Numbered from the stretch's first letter, positions 18,546-27,835 are shown. The stretch: 64,000 nucleotides of DNA from an uncultured Christensenella sp. (GCA_910584975.1 CAJUEA010000001.1:124001-188000); one strand, 5' to 3'. Numbers and translations: made by a program. Notes: generated by a model not told the origin, from the sequence alone.

Positions 18546-21500
18546 ATGGCTAGGAATAACAAAGAAAAAGGAAGAAATGACCATATAATAGAAGGTAGTA
18601 TAATGCTTGGTATCGGTATAGTTTTTATGTTGATACTAGTTGGTGCGTTCGGCAAGGCAGGCAAAGCTGTAACTGACTTTTTTGTCGGCACTTTTGGCTA
18701 TGCTGTTTATGCTTATTTTTTGGCATTGATTATAATAGGGATTTTAACAATTTGCAAGGTTAAAAGACCAAAAATAAAATTGTTGAGACTTTTGTCATTG
18801 CTTATGTTTTTTGCAATGGTAATTGCACTTTTACATTGCGTTTCATCCTCACAAATTGCAGATAATGGCTATGGAAAATATTTGAGTGATTGTTATAATC
18901 TGCACAACACTGCTGGTGGCGTGCTTGCAGGATTGTTTTTGTATCCACTTTTGCTTGTAGACTTTATGGGTGTGGTGCTTTGTGGAATAATTGCAATGAT
19001 TTTTGGTGCAATATTTGTGTTTTATGATACAATTATTGCAAATTTGAATGTCAAAAACAAAGAGCAATCTGCAAAAATGGTTGATTTTGGTGGAGAGTAT
19101 GGCATTGTTGAGGAGGAGATTGTCGGAAACAATCTTCTTGTGGAAGAAGTTGATGTTAAAGACAAGAAAAAACAAAACAACAATGAGGAATATGTTTCAT
19201 TAGAAGAGGAAAATACAAGCAAAATTGACCTAGGACTATTTGACAATTACACAATAAATTCAGCAACAAGCCTAAGCGATAGAGAAACTGTTTTGTCTGA
19301 AAAAGACAAAAAGAACAGGCGTGATACTGCTTTTGAAATTTTGTATGGCGACAGCAGTAAAAAGCAAACAGAGGAGATTGCTCAGGAAAAGCCTGTGCTT
19401 GACATTGGCAACAATTCGGAATATCAAAGCTATACAAATGACTATCGTAAGCGCCAAGTTATTGATGGCTTGCACTCAACTGAAAATGAGTTGTTTTCTG
19501 CCAATAAAAATGAAATTGCAAACAAAGATAACAAAAATGATTCTTCAGCTAAAAAAAATGATTTGAAAGATACTTTTGGCGCAATAAATAATGCTCAAAA
19601 TGCTGAAAAAGACATGGCTGAAAACAAAGTGGATGTGCAAGAGAGCAAGCAAGAAAATAAACTTTCTGCTTATGAAGAGTTTATTCGCAAAAACAATCAA
19701 TCTGCCTTTGGTGGGGAGCAAAAAGAAGAGCAAAATAGTGCTCAGAAAAAATCCGTTCAAAAACCTGCCGAAAAGCCTGTGTTTGAAACAAAGTATGAGA
19801 GAATTGAACCAGTAGTTAATAAAGAGGTTGAGCAAATCAAAGAGGAGAAAATTGATATTGTCTCTGGCAAGTTTGACGATATGCCTGTTGAAGACAAAAC
19901 TGCAACTCACAATGAAATTGACGGCTTTGAATATCTTTTGAAACATCAAAGGGAAGAGCGAGATAGAAAAGATAATGAAATTTTTGAAAGACGCCATAAT
20001 TTGAGAAACAGCGAAATTGCAGAAAATACAGACGAGACTGAAAACAAGTTTGCAGAAATCGAAAGAAAACGCAAAGAAAGAAGTGACAAAGGCGGAGTTC
20101 ATAATTCATCAAGCAAGCAGTTTGATAAGGATGTATTGGAGGATCTTTCTGCAAAGGTGGAGGAAAAGCAAATTCAAACTAACTTGGTAGAGCAAACTGC
20201 CACAAAAGAAATCGAGCAGAGTAAACCTATTTTTGAGCAAAAGGTTGCACCACAACCTAAGCCAGTAGAGGTGGAAAAAGTTAGCGAAGAGGTGAAAAAA
20301 CAGAAAACAAGAGTGAAACTTGCACCTTACAAATTCCCTCCAATTGAGCTTTTGAAAGATTATGACAGCAAACCATCTGCAAGCGAAAACTTTGACGACA
20401 AAATTGAAATTTTGGAAACAACATTGTCAGAGTTTGGTATTGATGCAAAAGTCAACAATGTTGTAACAGGTCCAACTTTTTCAAGATTGGAGCTTGTTAT
20501 GCCAAAAGGTATTCCTGTAAAAAGAGTGCTTAGCTATGTTGATGACATTGCAATGTGTCTTGAGGTAAAAAGTGTAAGATGTCAAATCCCAATTCCGGGC
20601 AAAAACGCTTTTGGTGTGGAAATTCCAAATAGTGTAAGGGGTAAGGTTGGACTTAAATCTGTCATTCAATCAGAAAAATTTGCTCACAACAAACATAAAC
20701 TTGCTTTTGCCGTAGGACAAAACTGCGACGGCGAAAACTTTGTGGCAGATCTTGCTGCAATGCCTCATTTGCTGATTGCAGGTGCAACAGGTGCTGGTAA
20801 GTCTGTTTGCTTAAATTCTTTGATTGTCTCATTAATTTACAAGTACACCCCAGAGGAAATGAAAATTCTTTTGGTTGACCCTAAGCAAGTTGAACTTAAT
20901 ATGTACAACAGAATTCCACATATGCTTATCCCTGAGGCAGTGAGTGATAAGGATAAAACTTTGAATTTGCTGGATTGGGCTATTGAGGAAATGGAGTTGC
21001 GTTACACAATGTTTAAAGATAGAAGGGTGCAAAAAATCACTGACTACAACGCAACAATTGATCCTAAAAAAGAAGACAAATTGCCATATATCGTCATTAT
21101 TATTGATGAGGTAGGCGACTTTATGATGGTTATGAAAAAAGAGCTTGAGGAAAGAATTGTTCGTCTTACTCAAAAAGCAAGAGCAGCAGGTATTCACTTG
21201 ATTCTTGCCACTCAAAGACCATCCGTGGATGTTATCACTGGTGTCATCAAAGCGAATTTGCCTGCAAGAATTGCGTTTGCAGTTGCAAGTTTCCCTGACA
21301 GTAAGACTATTCTTGACCAAGGTGGTGCAGAAAAACTTTTAAGATACGGCGATATGATTTTCTCTGACGGCGTAAACGACCCTGAAAGATTGCAAGGCAC
21401 TTTGATTGAAGGAGAGGAAGTTAACGCAATTTGCGATTATGTTCGTGCAAACAATGAGTGCTATTTTGATAAGGATATTGAAGAATTTATTCTTAACACA

Positions 21501-21785
21501 AACACAAATACAACTGCAAATGCTGCGCAAACAACCTTTGGCGAAAGCTCAGGCGAGCAAGATGATTTGTTTGTTCGTGCACTTTTCAATGTAATCAGTA
21601 CAGGTGCAGTAAGCATTTCAAAATTGCAAAGGAAGTTTGGTATTGGGTTCCCAAGAGCTGCAAGATTGGTTGATACAATGGAAGAACTTGGCTATATTGG
21701 TGCTGCAAAAGATAACAAACAAAGAGAAATTTTGATTGATATGCCAACATTCTTGTCAAAGTATGGCGATGTTAGCTTGGAGTAA
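18546..21785 (+). CDS. ftsK: DNA translocase FtsK/SpoIIIE
   Basis: A 1079-residue ATP-driven DNA pump that clears chromosome arms from the division or sporulation septum. The N-terminus has about four transmembrane helices (residues 20-170) that anchor it at the septum. A long charged, low-complexity linker covers about 170-590. The motor follows, with an alpha domain (KLAPYKFPPIELL onward), a RecA-like beta domain with Walker A GATGAGKS near residue 747 and Walker B IVIIIDEVGDF near 855, and the ATQRPSVDVITG motif. The C-terminal winged-helix gamma domain (about 1005-1079), which reads polar KOPS/SRS DNA sequences, ends the protein. The linker is longer than in B. subtilis SpoIIIE. Whether the host sporulates cannot be told from this window. 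Confidence 0.93.
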   Translation: MARNNKEKGRNDHIIEGSIMLGIGIVFMLILVGAFGKAGKAVTDFFVGTFGYAVYAYFLALIIIGILTICKVKRPKIKLLRLLSLLMFFAMVIALLHCVSSSQIADNGYGKYLSDCYNLHNTAGGVLAGLFLYPLLLVDFMGVVLCGIIAMIFGAIFVFYDTIIANLNVKNKEQSAKMVDFGGEYGIVEEEIVGNNLLVEEVDVKDKKKQNNNEEYVSLEEENTSKIDLGLFDNYTINSATSLSDRETVLSEKDKKNRRDTAFEILYGDSSKKQTEEIAQEKPVLDIGNNSEYQSYTNDYRKRQVIDGLHSTENELFSANKNEIANKDNKNDSSAKKNDLKDTFGAINNAQNAEKDMAENKVDVQESKQENKLSAYEEFIRKNNQSAFGGEQKEEQNSAQKKSVQKPAEKPVFETKYERIEPVVNKEVEQIKEEKIDIVSGKFDDMPVEDKTATHNEIDGFEYLLKHQREERDRKDNEIFERRHNLRNSEIAENTDETENKFAEIERKRKERSDKGGVHNSSSKQFDKDVLEDLSAKVEEKQIQTNLVEQTATKEIEQSKPIFEQKVAPQPKPVEVEKVSEEVKKQKTRVKLAPYKFPPIELLKDYDSKPSASENFDDKIEILETTLSEFGIDAKVNNVVTGPTFSRLELVMPKGIPVKRVLSYVDDIAMCLEVKSVRCQIPIPGKNAFGVEIPNSVRGKVGLKSVIQSEKFAHNKHKLAFAVGQNCDGENFVADLAAMPHLLIAGATGAGKSVCLNSLIVSLIYKYTPEEMKILLVDPKQVELNMYNRIPHMLIPEAVSDKDKTLNLLDWAIEEMELRYTMFKDRRVQKITDYNATIDPKKEDKLPYIVIIIDEVGDFMMVMKKELEERIVRLTQKARAAGIHLILATQRPSVDVITGVIKANLPARIAFAVASFPDSKTILDQGGAEKLLRYGDMIFSDGVNDPERLQGTLIEGEEVNAICDYVRANNECYFDKDIEEFILNTNTNTTANAAQTTFGESSGEQDDLFVRALFNVISTGAVSISKLQRKFGIGFPRAARLVDTMEELGYIGAAKDNKQREILIDMPTFLSKYGDVSLE

Positions 21786-21866
21786 TATTGCATAAGCAAA
21801 AAAATGTTGCAATAAATTTGCTTTAACAGAAAATTAAATTTTATTTCAAAATACGAGAGGAAAAGA

Positions 21867-23192
21867 TTGAAAAAGATAGGTGTAATTTCGCTTGGTTGCG
21901 ATAAAAACAGAATAGATACGGAAAATATGCTTGCTTTTTTGGAAGAAGAAGGATATGTTTTTACAGGCGACCCAAAAGACAGCGACATTATTATTGTAAA
22001 CACTTGCGCATTCATTGACAGCGCAAAGCAAGAGTCTATAGATACCATTTTGGAGATGAGTGATTTCAAACAAAATGGCAAATGCAAATGTCTTGTTGTC
22101 AGTGGATGTTTGAGCCAAAGGTATATGGATAGTTTGGTGGAGGAGCTGCCTGAGGTTGATATTTTTGTTGGAACTGCAAATTATCGTGAATTGCCAGAAC
22201 TTATTAAAGATTTTATGAATAATCATTCAAAAATCGCTATTAAAAACGAAATTAACAAAAGAGATTTTACAAAAAAGAGAGTTTTGACAACACCTTATCA
22301 CTATGCATATCTTAAAATTGCTGAAGGTTGCAACAATAATTGTACATATTGCGCCATACCAAAAATTCGTGGAAAATTTACCTCAAGACCAATGGAGGAA
22401 ATAACCTCTGAGGCAAAAGATATTATTGAAAAATATGGCGTAAAAGAGCTTAATCTTGTTGCTCAAGATATCACAAGATATGGCAAGGACTTGTATGGAG
22501 AGCTTAAACTTGTTGAACTTATCGGCGAACTTGAAAAGCTAGATTGCAGTTGGATTAGGCTTTTGTACTGCTATCCAGAGCTTGTAACGGACGAGCTTAT
22601 TAGCAAAATCAAAAACAGCCAAAAGGTTGTTAAATATATAGATATCCCAATGCAACACGCATCTGACAATATCTTAAAAAGAATGAACAGGCATGTGAGA
22701 CAACAATTTTTGCAAGACTTAATTGACAAATTGCGTGCACAAATTCCAGATATCGTTATTCGAACAACATTTATTGTTGGATTCCCAGGAGAAACAGAGC
22801 AAGATTTTGAAATTTTGTATAACTTTGTTCAAAAAAATGCCTTTGACAAATGTGGATTTTTTGCTTATTCAAGGGAGGATGGCACTCCTGCATATGATTT
22901 TGAAAATCAAGTGGATGAGGATATAAAGCAACAAAGAGTTTCTATGCTTTATGAATTGCAAGAAGAAATTATGGCTGAAAAATCAAACGCCATGATTGGC
23001 AAAATTGTGGATGTTATGTATGAACAGGTGGATTTTGACAGCCAATGTTTTGTTGGCAGAATGGCAGAAGATGCGCCTGAAATTGACAGAGTTGTTTACT
23101 TTACTTCAACTGAACCTGTGGATATCGGAGGAATGTACAAAATAAAGATTACGGAAAAAATAGGCTTGGATTTAAAAGGAGAATTAGTATGA
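21867..23192 (+). CDS. rimO: Ribosomal protein S12 methylthiotransferase RimO
   Basis: RimO adds a methylthio group to Asp of ribosomal protein S12. The 441-residue product has the methylthiotransferase N-domain with cluster ligands C11, C47 and C81 (in LGCDKN, NTCAFID and SGCLSQR), the radical SAM motif CNNNCTYC (C155, C159, C162) and a C-terminal TRAM domain. The GCDKNRIDTE start is typical of RimO rather than MiaB or MtaB. The start is a TTG at 21867 with GAGAGG six bases upstream. The stop overlaps the pgsA start (ATGA). The order ftsK-rimO-pgsA-cinA-recA-rny is conserved in Clostridia. A copy of the dispersed TTCAAAAATCG motif lies inside the coding region at 22221-22246. Confidence 0.95.
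   Translation: MKKIGVISLGCDKNRIDTENMLAFLEEEGYVFTGDPKDSDIIIVNTCAFIDSAKQESIDTILEMSDFKQNGKCKCLVVSGCLSQRYMDSLVEELPEVDIFVGTANYRELPELIKDFMNNHSKIAIKNEINKRDFTKKRVLTTPYHYAYLKIAEGCNNNCTYCAIPKIRGKFTSRPMEEITSEAKDIIEKYGVKELNLVAQDITRYGKDLYGELKLVELIGELEKLDCSWIRLLYCYPELVTDELISKIKNSQKVVKYIDIPMQHASDNILKRMNRHVRQQFLQDLIDKLRAQIPDIVIRTTFIVGFPGETEQDFEILYNFVQKNAFDKCGFFAYSREDGTPAYDFENQVDEDIKQQRVSMLYELQEEIMAEKSNAMIGKIVDVMYEQVDFDSQCFVGRMAEDAPEIDRVVYFTSTEPVDIGGMYKIKITEKIGLDLKGELV
22221..22246 (+). repeat. Dispersed TTCRAAAATCG motif, copy 2 (inside rimO)
   Basis: CATTCAAAAATCGCTATTAAAA, read in frame as H-S-K-I-A-I-K. Two other in-gene copies (35,351 and 55,711) also read S-K-I, so selection for the peptide cannot be excluded for these. 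Confidence 0.4.
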
Positions 23193-23977
23193 ATTTACCT
23201 ACTCGAATAACGGTTGCAAGAATAGCATTAATTCCATTGTTTGTGTTGCTGTTTTGCTTAAATGCAGTGTTTCAGCAATACTATATTCCAATGACAATTG
23301 TGTTTATTGTTGCATCTTGCACTGATTTTGTGGACGGACATTTGGCAAGAAAACATAATCTTGTTACTGATTTAGGCAAATTCCTTGACCCAATTGCGGA
23401 CAAAATACTTGTTGTTGCAGGAATGATAGTTTTGCTTAGAATGAATTTTGTCACTTCAACAGGTGTTGTGTATCCTGTGCTTGCGCCATACTTTGGAGAG
23501 ATATGTGTCACTTTGATTTTGGCAAGAGAGTTTATTATTGGCGTATTCAGACAACTTGCTGCATCAAAAGGTGTGGTTATGGCAGCAGACAAACTGGGCA
23601 AAGCAAAAACAATTGTTACTTTGATAGCATTGCCTGTTCTTATGTTGGTGCCTTTAATCAATGAACCTTGGCATAAAGCAGTAAACTGGGTTGGCGTTGT
23701 TTTCTTGTTTGCAGGTTGGATTTTGTTTGGTGTGGCAACAATTCTTACTGTTGTATCGGGCTTTAATTATATTTGGAAAAACAGACACGCTTTGAAAACT
23801 GAACAAGAGCAAAGCAAGTCTAGTGAAAATGAAAAATGTGAATGTAATTGTATGAACGCAAATGAAAACAATGACAATGCTCAAAGTTTAAACTTGAATG
23901 TGATTGGTGTTGAAGTTGCTACATTGCAAGAGGAAGAGAAAACAGAGGCACAAGAAGAGGAGGCAAACAATGACTGA
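23189..23977 (+). CDS. pgsA: CDP-diacylglycerol--glycerol-3-phosphate 3-phosphatidyltransferase
   Basis: PgsA makes phosphatidylglycerophosphate, the committed step to phosphatidylglycerol and cardiolipin. The CDP-alcohol phosphotransferase motif DG(x2)AR(x8)G(x3)D(x3)D is intact with D49, G50, A53, R54, G63, D67 and D71. Several hydrophobic helices cover residues 5-205. The protein is 262 residues, about 60-70 longer than usual: residues 205-262 form a hydrophilic acidic tail rich in Glu and Asn with a CECNC cluster, which I do not recognise. It overlaps rimO by 4 bp and the next gene by 8 bp. Confidence 0.92.
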   Translation: MNLPTRITVARIALIPLFVLLFCLNAVFQQYYIPMTIVFIVASCTDFVDGHLARKHNLVTDLGKFLDPIADKILVVAGMIVLLRMNFVTSTGVVYPVLAPYFGEICVTLILAREFIIGVFRQLAASKGVVMAADKLGKAKTIVTLIALPVLMLVPLINEPWHKAVNWVGVVFLFAGWILFGVATILTVVSGFNYIWKNRHALKTEQEQSKSSENEKCECNCMNANENNDNAQSLNLNVIGVEVATLQEEEKTEAQEEEANND

Positions 23978-24683
23978 TAAGGAATATGTTTATCAATGTG
24001 TGCTTAGAACATATGGTTTGGATAGTGCAAGATTTGAAAAAATTTGTGGAGATTTGAGAACCAATGAAATTAGCATAAGCTTTGAGGAAAATTGTTTGGA
24101 CGGGGTGATTACAATTTCTAAAAATAATGTTGATGCTTTTGCATTGGAAAGTATTCTTGGCAAAATCAATGTGAGACTTGAAGATTATATTTATGCAGAT
24201 AAGGATATGGACTTAAATGAATGTCTTGTAAAGCTACTTACAAAAAAAGGCGAAATGCTTGGTGTGGCAGAGTCAATCACTGGTGGACTTATAAGCTCTA
24301 CATTGTGCGATGTGGATGGCGCAAGCAAAGTGCTTTATGAAGGAATTGTTACTTACAACAATGGTGCAAAAGTAAGGCGTTTGCATGTTCCTGCAACAAC
24401 TCTTGAGGAGTATTCAGCTGTCAGCAAACAAACTTGTGAAGCAATGCTAAAAGGCTTGCTTGCAAACAAGGAAATTGTTTATGGCTTGGCAACAACTGGC
24501 TATGCTAATCACCAAGATGATGCTTTGTCTGGTCTTGTTTATATTGGTTATGGCAGTCTTGCAAACTTTAGAATTGAAGAAGTTATGTTTAAAGGCAGCA
24601 GAAATGAGGTAAGAAAAAAAGCTTGTAATTATGCAATGTTTAGATTAATAAAGCTTATTGACAGCGTGGAAAGAATTTATTAA
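23970..24683 (+). CDS. CinA C-terminal-domain protein (nicotinamide-nucleotide amidase PncC type)
   Basis: A 237-residue protein consisting of the linker region and C-terminal domain of CinA. Residues 1-85 resemble the middle part of full-length CinA, ending in LEDYIYADKDMDLNECL. The amidase domain follows with AESITGG at 100-106 (usual AESCTGG, catalytic Ser kept), EGIVTYNNGAK, SAVSKQT and the ATTGYA segment. PncC-type domains hydrolyse NMN to nicotinate mononucleotide. The N-terminal molybdopterin-binding-like (ADP-ribose pyrophosphatase) domain of full CinA is missing. The ATG at 23970 follows GAGGAGG, so the upstream in-frame extension (23904) is not used. It overlaps pgsA by 8 bp and precedes recA, the normal cinA position. 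Confidence 0.85.
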   Translation: MTDKEYVYQCVLRTYGLDSARFEKICGDLRTNEISISFEENCLDGVITISKNNVDAFALESILGKINVRLEDYIYADKDMDLNECLVKLLTKKGEMLGVAESITGGLISSTLCDVDGASKVLYEGIVTYNNGAKVRRLHVPATTLEEYSAVSKQTCEAMLKGLLANKEIVYGLATTGYANHQDDALSGLVYIGYGSLANFRIEEVMFKGSRNEVRKKACNYAMFRLIKLIDSVERIY

Positions 24684-24745
24684 GAATTTGTTATCTGTAG
24701 TGAATAAAAAAGTCTGAAAAGTTAAAAAATACAATAGAAAAATCA

Positions 24746-24773
24746 AATAACCTTTCGAAAATCGGGGTTAAAT
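24746..24773 (+). repeat. Dispersed TTCRAAAATCG motif, copy 3
   Basis: AACCTTTCGAAAATCGGGG followed by TTAAAT. It lies 63 bp after the cinA stop and 15 bp before the recA start, in the direction of both genes. It is not a LexA box (no GAAC/GTTC halves). Confidence 0.55.
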
Positions 24774-24787
24774 AAAGAGGAGAATGT

Positions 24788-25825
24788 ATGGCAGAGAAAA
24801 AATCAAAGGTAATGAATATACCTACAAACGAAAGCGACAAGGCTAAGTACATAGATGAGGCAATCAAAAAGATTACTGATGTTTATGGCGAAGGTAGCAT
24901 AATGAAATTGGGCGAGCATGACATTGTGCCTATTGAAGTAATTCCAACAGGTTGCTTGACATTGGATGTTGCACTTGGAACAGGTGGTATGCCTCGTGGT
25001 AGAATTGTGGAAATCTATGGACCTGAGTCTTCAGGTAAAACAACCGTGGCATTGCATGTTATTGCAAGTGCACAAAAAACAGGTGGCATTTGTGCGTTTG
25101 TGGATGCAGAGCACGCACTTGACCCAATCTATGCAGAAAAACTTGGCGTTAAGCTTAAAGATTTGTATATTGCACAACCAGACAACGGGGAACAAGCTCT
25201 TGATATCGTTGAAACTCTTGTTAGATCAGGCAGTATGGATGTTATTGTTGTGGACTCTGTTGCTGCACTAACTCCAAAGGCAGAAATTGATGGCGATATG
25301 GGTGATTCTGTTGTTGGTTTGCAAGCAAGATTGATGTCTCAAGCATTAAGAAAACTTACAGCTATTATCAACAAGTCAAAAACTGTTGTTATATTTATCA
25401 ACCAACTTCGTGAAAAAGTAGGCGTTATTTATGGCTCACCAGAGGTTACTGCAGGTGGTAAAGCACTTAAGTTTTATGCAAGTGTAAGAATTGATGTAAG
25501 AAAAGGCGAGGCTTTGAAGGCATCTGCTGATGATATTAGAGGAAACAAAACAAAAGCTAAAATTGTTAAAAACAAACTGGCTCCTCCATTCAAAACTGCT
25601 GATTTTGAGATTATGTACGGAAAAGGCATCTCCAAAAATGGCTGTTTGATTGATGTTGCAGTTGATTACGATGTTGTTAAAAAAGGTGGCAGCTGGTATA
25701 GCTACAATGACCAAAAGATTGGACAAGGCAAGGAAAAAGCAGTTGATTATTTGGATAGCAATCCACAAGTTTCAGACGAAATTTATGAAAAAGTTATGGA
25801 ACTTATGAAAGCTGGTAAAAAATAA
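24788..25825 (+). CDS. recA: Recombinase RecA
   Basis: A 345-residue RecA, the normal length, that forms filaments on single-stranded DNA for homologous pairing and triggers LexA self-cleavage. Walker A GPESSGKTT is near residue 77, followed by FVDAEHALD, VVDSVAALTPKAEIDG (Walker B) and the loop L2 region FINQLREKVGVIYGSPEVTAGG. The short C-terminal tail is Lys-rich rather than strongly acidic. The start follows GAGGAG. No LexA operator of the Bacillus/Clostridium type is visible in the 104 bp upstream; instead there is a copy of the dispersed TTCGAAAATCGG motif. Confidence 0.97.
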   Translation: MAEKKSKVMNIPTNESDKAKYIDEAIKKITDVYGEGSIMKLGEHDIVPIEVIPTGCLTLDVALGTGGMPRGRIVEIYGPESSGKTTVALHVIASAQKTGGICAFVDAEHALDPIYAEKLGVKLKDLYIAQPDNGEQALDIVETLVRSGSMDVIVVDSVAALTPKAEIDGDMGDSVVGLQARLMSQALRKLTAIINKSKTVVIFINQLREKVGVIYGSPEVTAGGKALKFYASVRIDVRKGEALKASADDIRGNKTKAKIVKNKLAPPFKTADFEIMYGKGISKNGCLIDVAVDYDVVKKGGSWYSYNDQKIGQGKEKAVDYLDSNPQVSDEIYEKVMELMKAGKK

Positions 25826-26033
25826 ATATTTTGAAAAAGCAGGTTAAACACAATTTTTTGATGGTATCAAAATTATGTTTTGCATTATGGATGTTGTATT
25901 GTTTTTGCAATTTATCAAAAATTGCAAATGCGTGTATTTTTTTGATATAAAACTAATTTCAATTTGTTTTTTATTGTTTAATAAATAAAATTTGGCTTTT
26001 GATTTGCAAAAAAATAAAATACAACAAAAGGTA
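25826..26033. other. Intergenic region recA-rny, upstream part
   Basis: About 210 bp of A/T-rich sequence with no reading frame. No clear terminator hairpin for recA is visible. The rest of the 312-bp gap holds the rny promoter and leader hairpin. Confidence 0.5.
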
Positions 26034-26062
26034 TTGACATTATTGCTATTTTGCAGTATTAT
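26034..26062 (+). promoter_or_regulatory. Promoter of rny
   Basis: TTGACA (26034-26039) and TATTAT (26057-26062) with a 17-bp spacer. The start site would be near 26069-26071. Confidence 0.75.
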
Positions 26063-26070
26063 TATATTAT

Positions 26071-26100
26071 GGTAGATATGTTTGCGAACGAATATCTGCC
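26071..26100 (+). promoter_or_regulatory. 5'-terminal hairpin of the rny mRNA
   Basis: GGTAGATAT (26071-26079) pairs with ATATCTGCC (26092-26100), nine pairs including one G-U. It would lie at the very 5' end of the transcript from the promoter just upstream, where a hairpin usually protects mRNA from 5'-end-dependent decay. Confidence 0.5.
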
Positions 26101-26137
26101 AATTGTAACTTGAAAATTAAATAGGAGGTATAAACTT

Positions 26138-27739
26138 ATGTTAAGCAACAGTATTTCTACTTTGCTTTTAAGTGCTGTTGAGGGAGGTATCGTTGCTGTT
26201 ATTGCAATTGTTACCGCTATTGCAGGAATAGGTTTGGGTGTTTTGGCATACTATTTGGTGTTTGTCAAAAAAGTCAAATCTGCTAAGGCTGCTGCGGATA
26301 AAATTGTTGAAGACGGCAAGGCAGAGGCCAAAACTTTAAGAAAAGAGGCACTTCAAGAGGCAAAGGAAGAACAAAGAAGGTTGCGTAACGAGTTTGAAAG
26401 AGAATCCAAAGAAAGGCGTGCGGAAATCCAAAAGTCAGAACAAAGACTTTTGCAAAGGGAAGATTTATTGACCAAAAAAGAACTTTTAATTGACAAAAAA
26501 ATGGACTCTTGCGATGAGTATAAAAAATCATTGGAGGCAAGAGAAAAGGAAATCGAGAACTTAGAGGTTGAGATTAGTCAATCACATTCAAAAATGGTTG
26601 AAGAACTTGAAAAAGTAGCAAATATGACCGTAGACGAGGCCAGAACAACTCTTATGGATGAGTTGCTTGAAGGCGTTAAAAAAGAAGCGGGCATTATGGC
26701 AAAGGAAATTGAAAACAATGCCAAGGAAGAAGCAGAAAAAAAAGCTAAAAATATCATTGGTATGGCTGTGCAAAAATGTGCTGCCGATCATGCCCAAGAG
26801 CTTACTGTGTCAGTTGTTTCACTGCCAAATGACGATATGAAAGGCAGATTGATAGGAAGAGTGGGAAGAAATATTCGTGCTTTGGAAAATGCAACTGGTA
26901 TTGATTTGATTATAGATGATACTCCTGATGTGGTAACATTATCAGGGTTCGACCCGCTGAGAAGGGAAATCGCACGAATTACTATCGAAAGATTGGTAAA
27001 TGACGGAAGAATTCATCCTGCAAGAATTGAGGAGATGGTGGAAAAAGTTAAGCGTGAGCTTGCCGTTCAAATCAAGGAAATTGGTGAAAATGCTGTGTTT
27101 GATGCAAATGTTTACAATGTTCATCCAGAACTTGTCAAATTGCTTGGCAGATTAAAATTCCGTACAAGTTATGGTCAAAATGTTTTGAACCACAGCTTGG
27201 AAGTATCATATCTTGCGGGAGTAATGGCGGCTGAACTTGGTGCGGATATTAAAATCGCAAAAAGAGCAGGATTGTTGCACGATATTGGTAAGGCTGTTGA
27301 CCACGAAGTGGAAGGCACTCATATCCAAATCGGTGTAGAGCTTGCTAAAAAATATAAGGAAAACAGAGCTGTTATTCATGCTATTGAGGCACACCACAAT
27401 GATGTTGAGCCACAAACATTGGAGGCAATTATTGTACAGGCGGCAGACGCAATATCTGGTTCAAGACCGGGTGCAAGGCGTGAGTCGTTGGAAAATTATG
27501 TAAAACGCTTGGAAAAATTGGAAGGAATCGCAAACTCGTTCGCAGGAGTAGAGCAATCATATGCAATTCAAGCAGGCAGAGAAGTTCGTGTTATTGTCAA
27601 GCCAGAACAGGTTGACGATTCATCAACAATCTTCCTTGCAAAAGATATTGCAGCAAAGGTAGAGTCAGAACTTGAGTACCCAGGACAAATTAAAGTTAAT
27701 GTCATCAGGGAAACAAGATCAGTCGAATATGCAAAATAA
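26138..27739 (+). CDS. rny: Ribonuclease Y
   Basis: RNase Y is the membrane-bound endoribonuclease that starts mRNA decay in many Gram-positive bacteria and works with PNPase. The 533-residue product has an N-terminal transmembrane helix (about 15-38), a long charged coiled coil (about 45-200), a KH domain containing GRLIGRVGRNIRALE (about 230-270) and an HD domain with LLHDIGKAVDHE (about 378) and EAHHND. The length is typical (about 520). It starts after AGGAGG at normal spacing. It has its own promoter and a 5' hairpin, which suggests control of its own message, and is followed by two terminator hairpins. Confidence 0.96.
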   Translation: MLSNSISTLLLSAVEGGIVAVIAIVTAIAGIGLGVLAYYLVFVKKVKSAKAAADKIVEDGKAEAKTLRKEALQEAKEEQRRLRNEFERESKERRAEIQKSEQRLLQREDLLTKKELLIDKKMDSCDEYKKSLEAREKEIENLEVEISQSHSKMVEELEKVANMTVDEARTTLMDELLEGVKKEAGIMAKEIENNAKEEAEKKAKNIIGMAVQKCAADHAQELTVSVVSLPNDDMKGRLIGRVGRNIRALENATGIDLIIDDTPDVVTLSGFDPLRREIARITIERLVNDGRIHPARIEEMVEKVKRELAVQIKEIGENAVFDANVYNVHPELVKLLGRLKFRTSYGQNVLNHSLEVSYLAGVMAAELGADIKIAKRAGLLHDIGKAVDHEVEGTHIQIGVELAKKYKENRAVIHAIEAHHNDVEPQTLEAIIVQAADAISGSRPGARRESLENYVKRLEKLEGIANSFAGVEQSYAIQAGREVRVIVKPEQVDDSSTIFLAKDIAAKVESELEYPGQIKVNVIRETRSVEYAK

Positions 27740-27742
27740 CTT

Positions 27743-27773
27743 AAAAGACAGAGCATTGCGCCCTGTCTTTTTT
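27743..27773 (+). terminator. Intrinsic terminator of rny
   Basis: AAAAGACAG (27743-27751) pairs with CTGTCTTTT (27763-27771), four bases after the rny stop, ending in a T run. Confidence 0.75.
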
Positions 27774-27808
27774 AATGCAAAAATTATGTTTAGCGTTAAT
27801 GTTTTGAT

Positions 27809-27835
27809 AAAAAGGCGAACATTGTTCGCCTTTTT
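27809..27835. terminator. Second terminator hairpin, usable from both strands
   Basis: AAAAAGGCGAAC (27809-27820) pairs perfectly with GTTCGCCTTTTT (27824-27835), loop ATT. The symmetric A and T tracts let it end rny read-through and also the converging reverse-strand transcript of the ferredoxin-flavodoxin/epimerase pair. Confidence 0.75.

Noticed and set aside
24684..24787. LexA (SOS) box upstream of recA
   Set aside because: No GAAC-x4-GTTC type operator is present; the TTTCGAAA palindrome there belongs to the dispersed TTCRAAAATCG motif.
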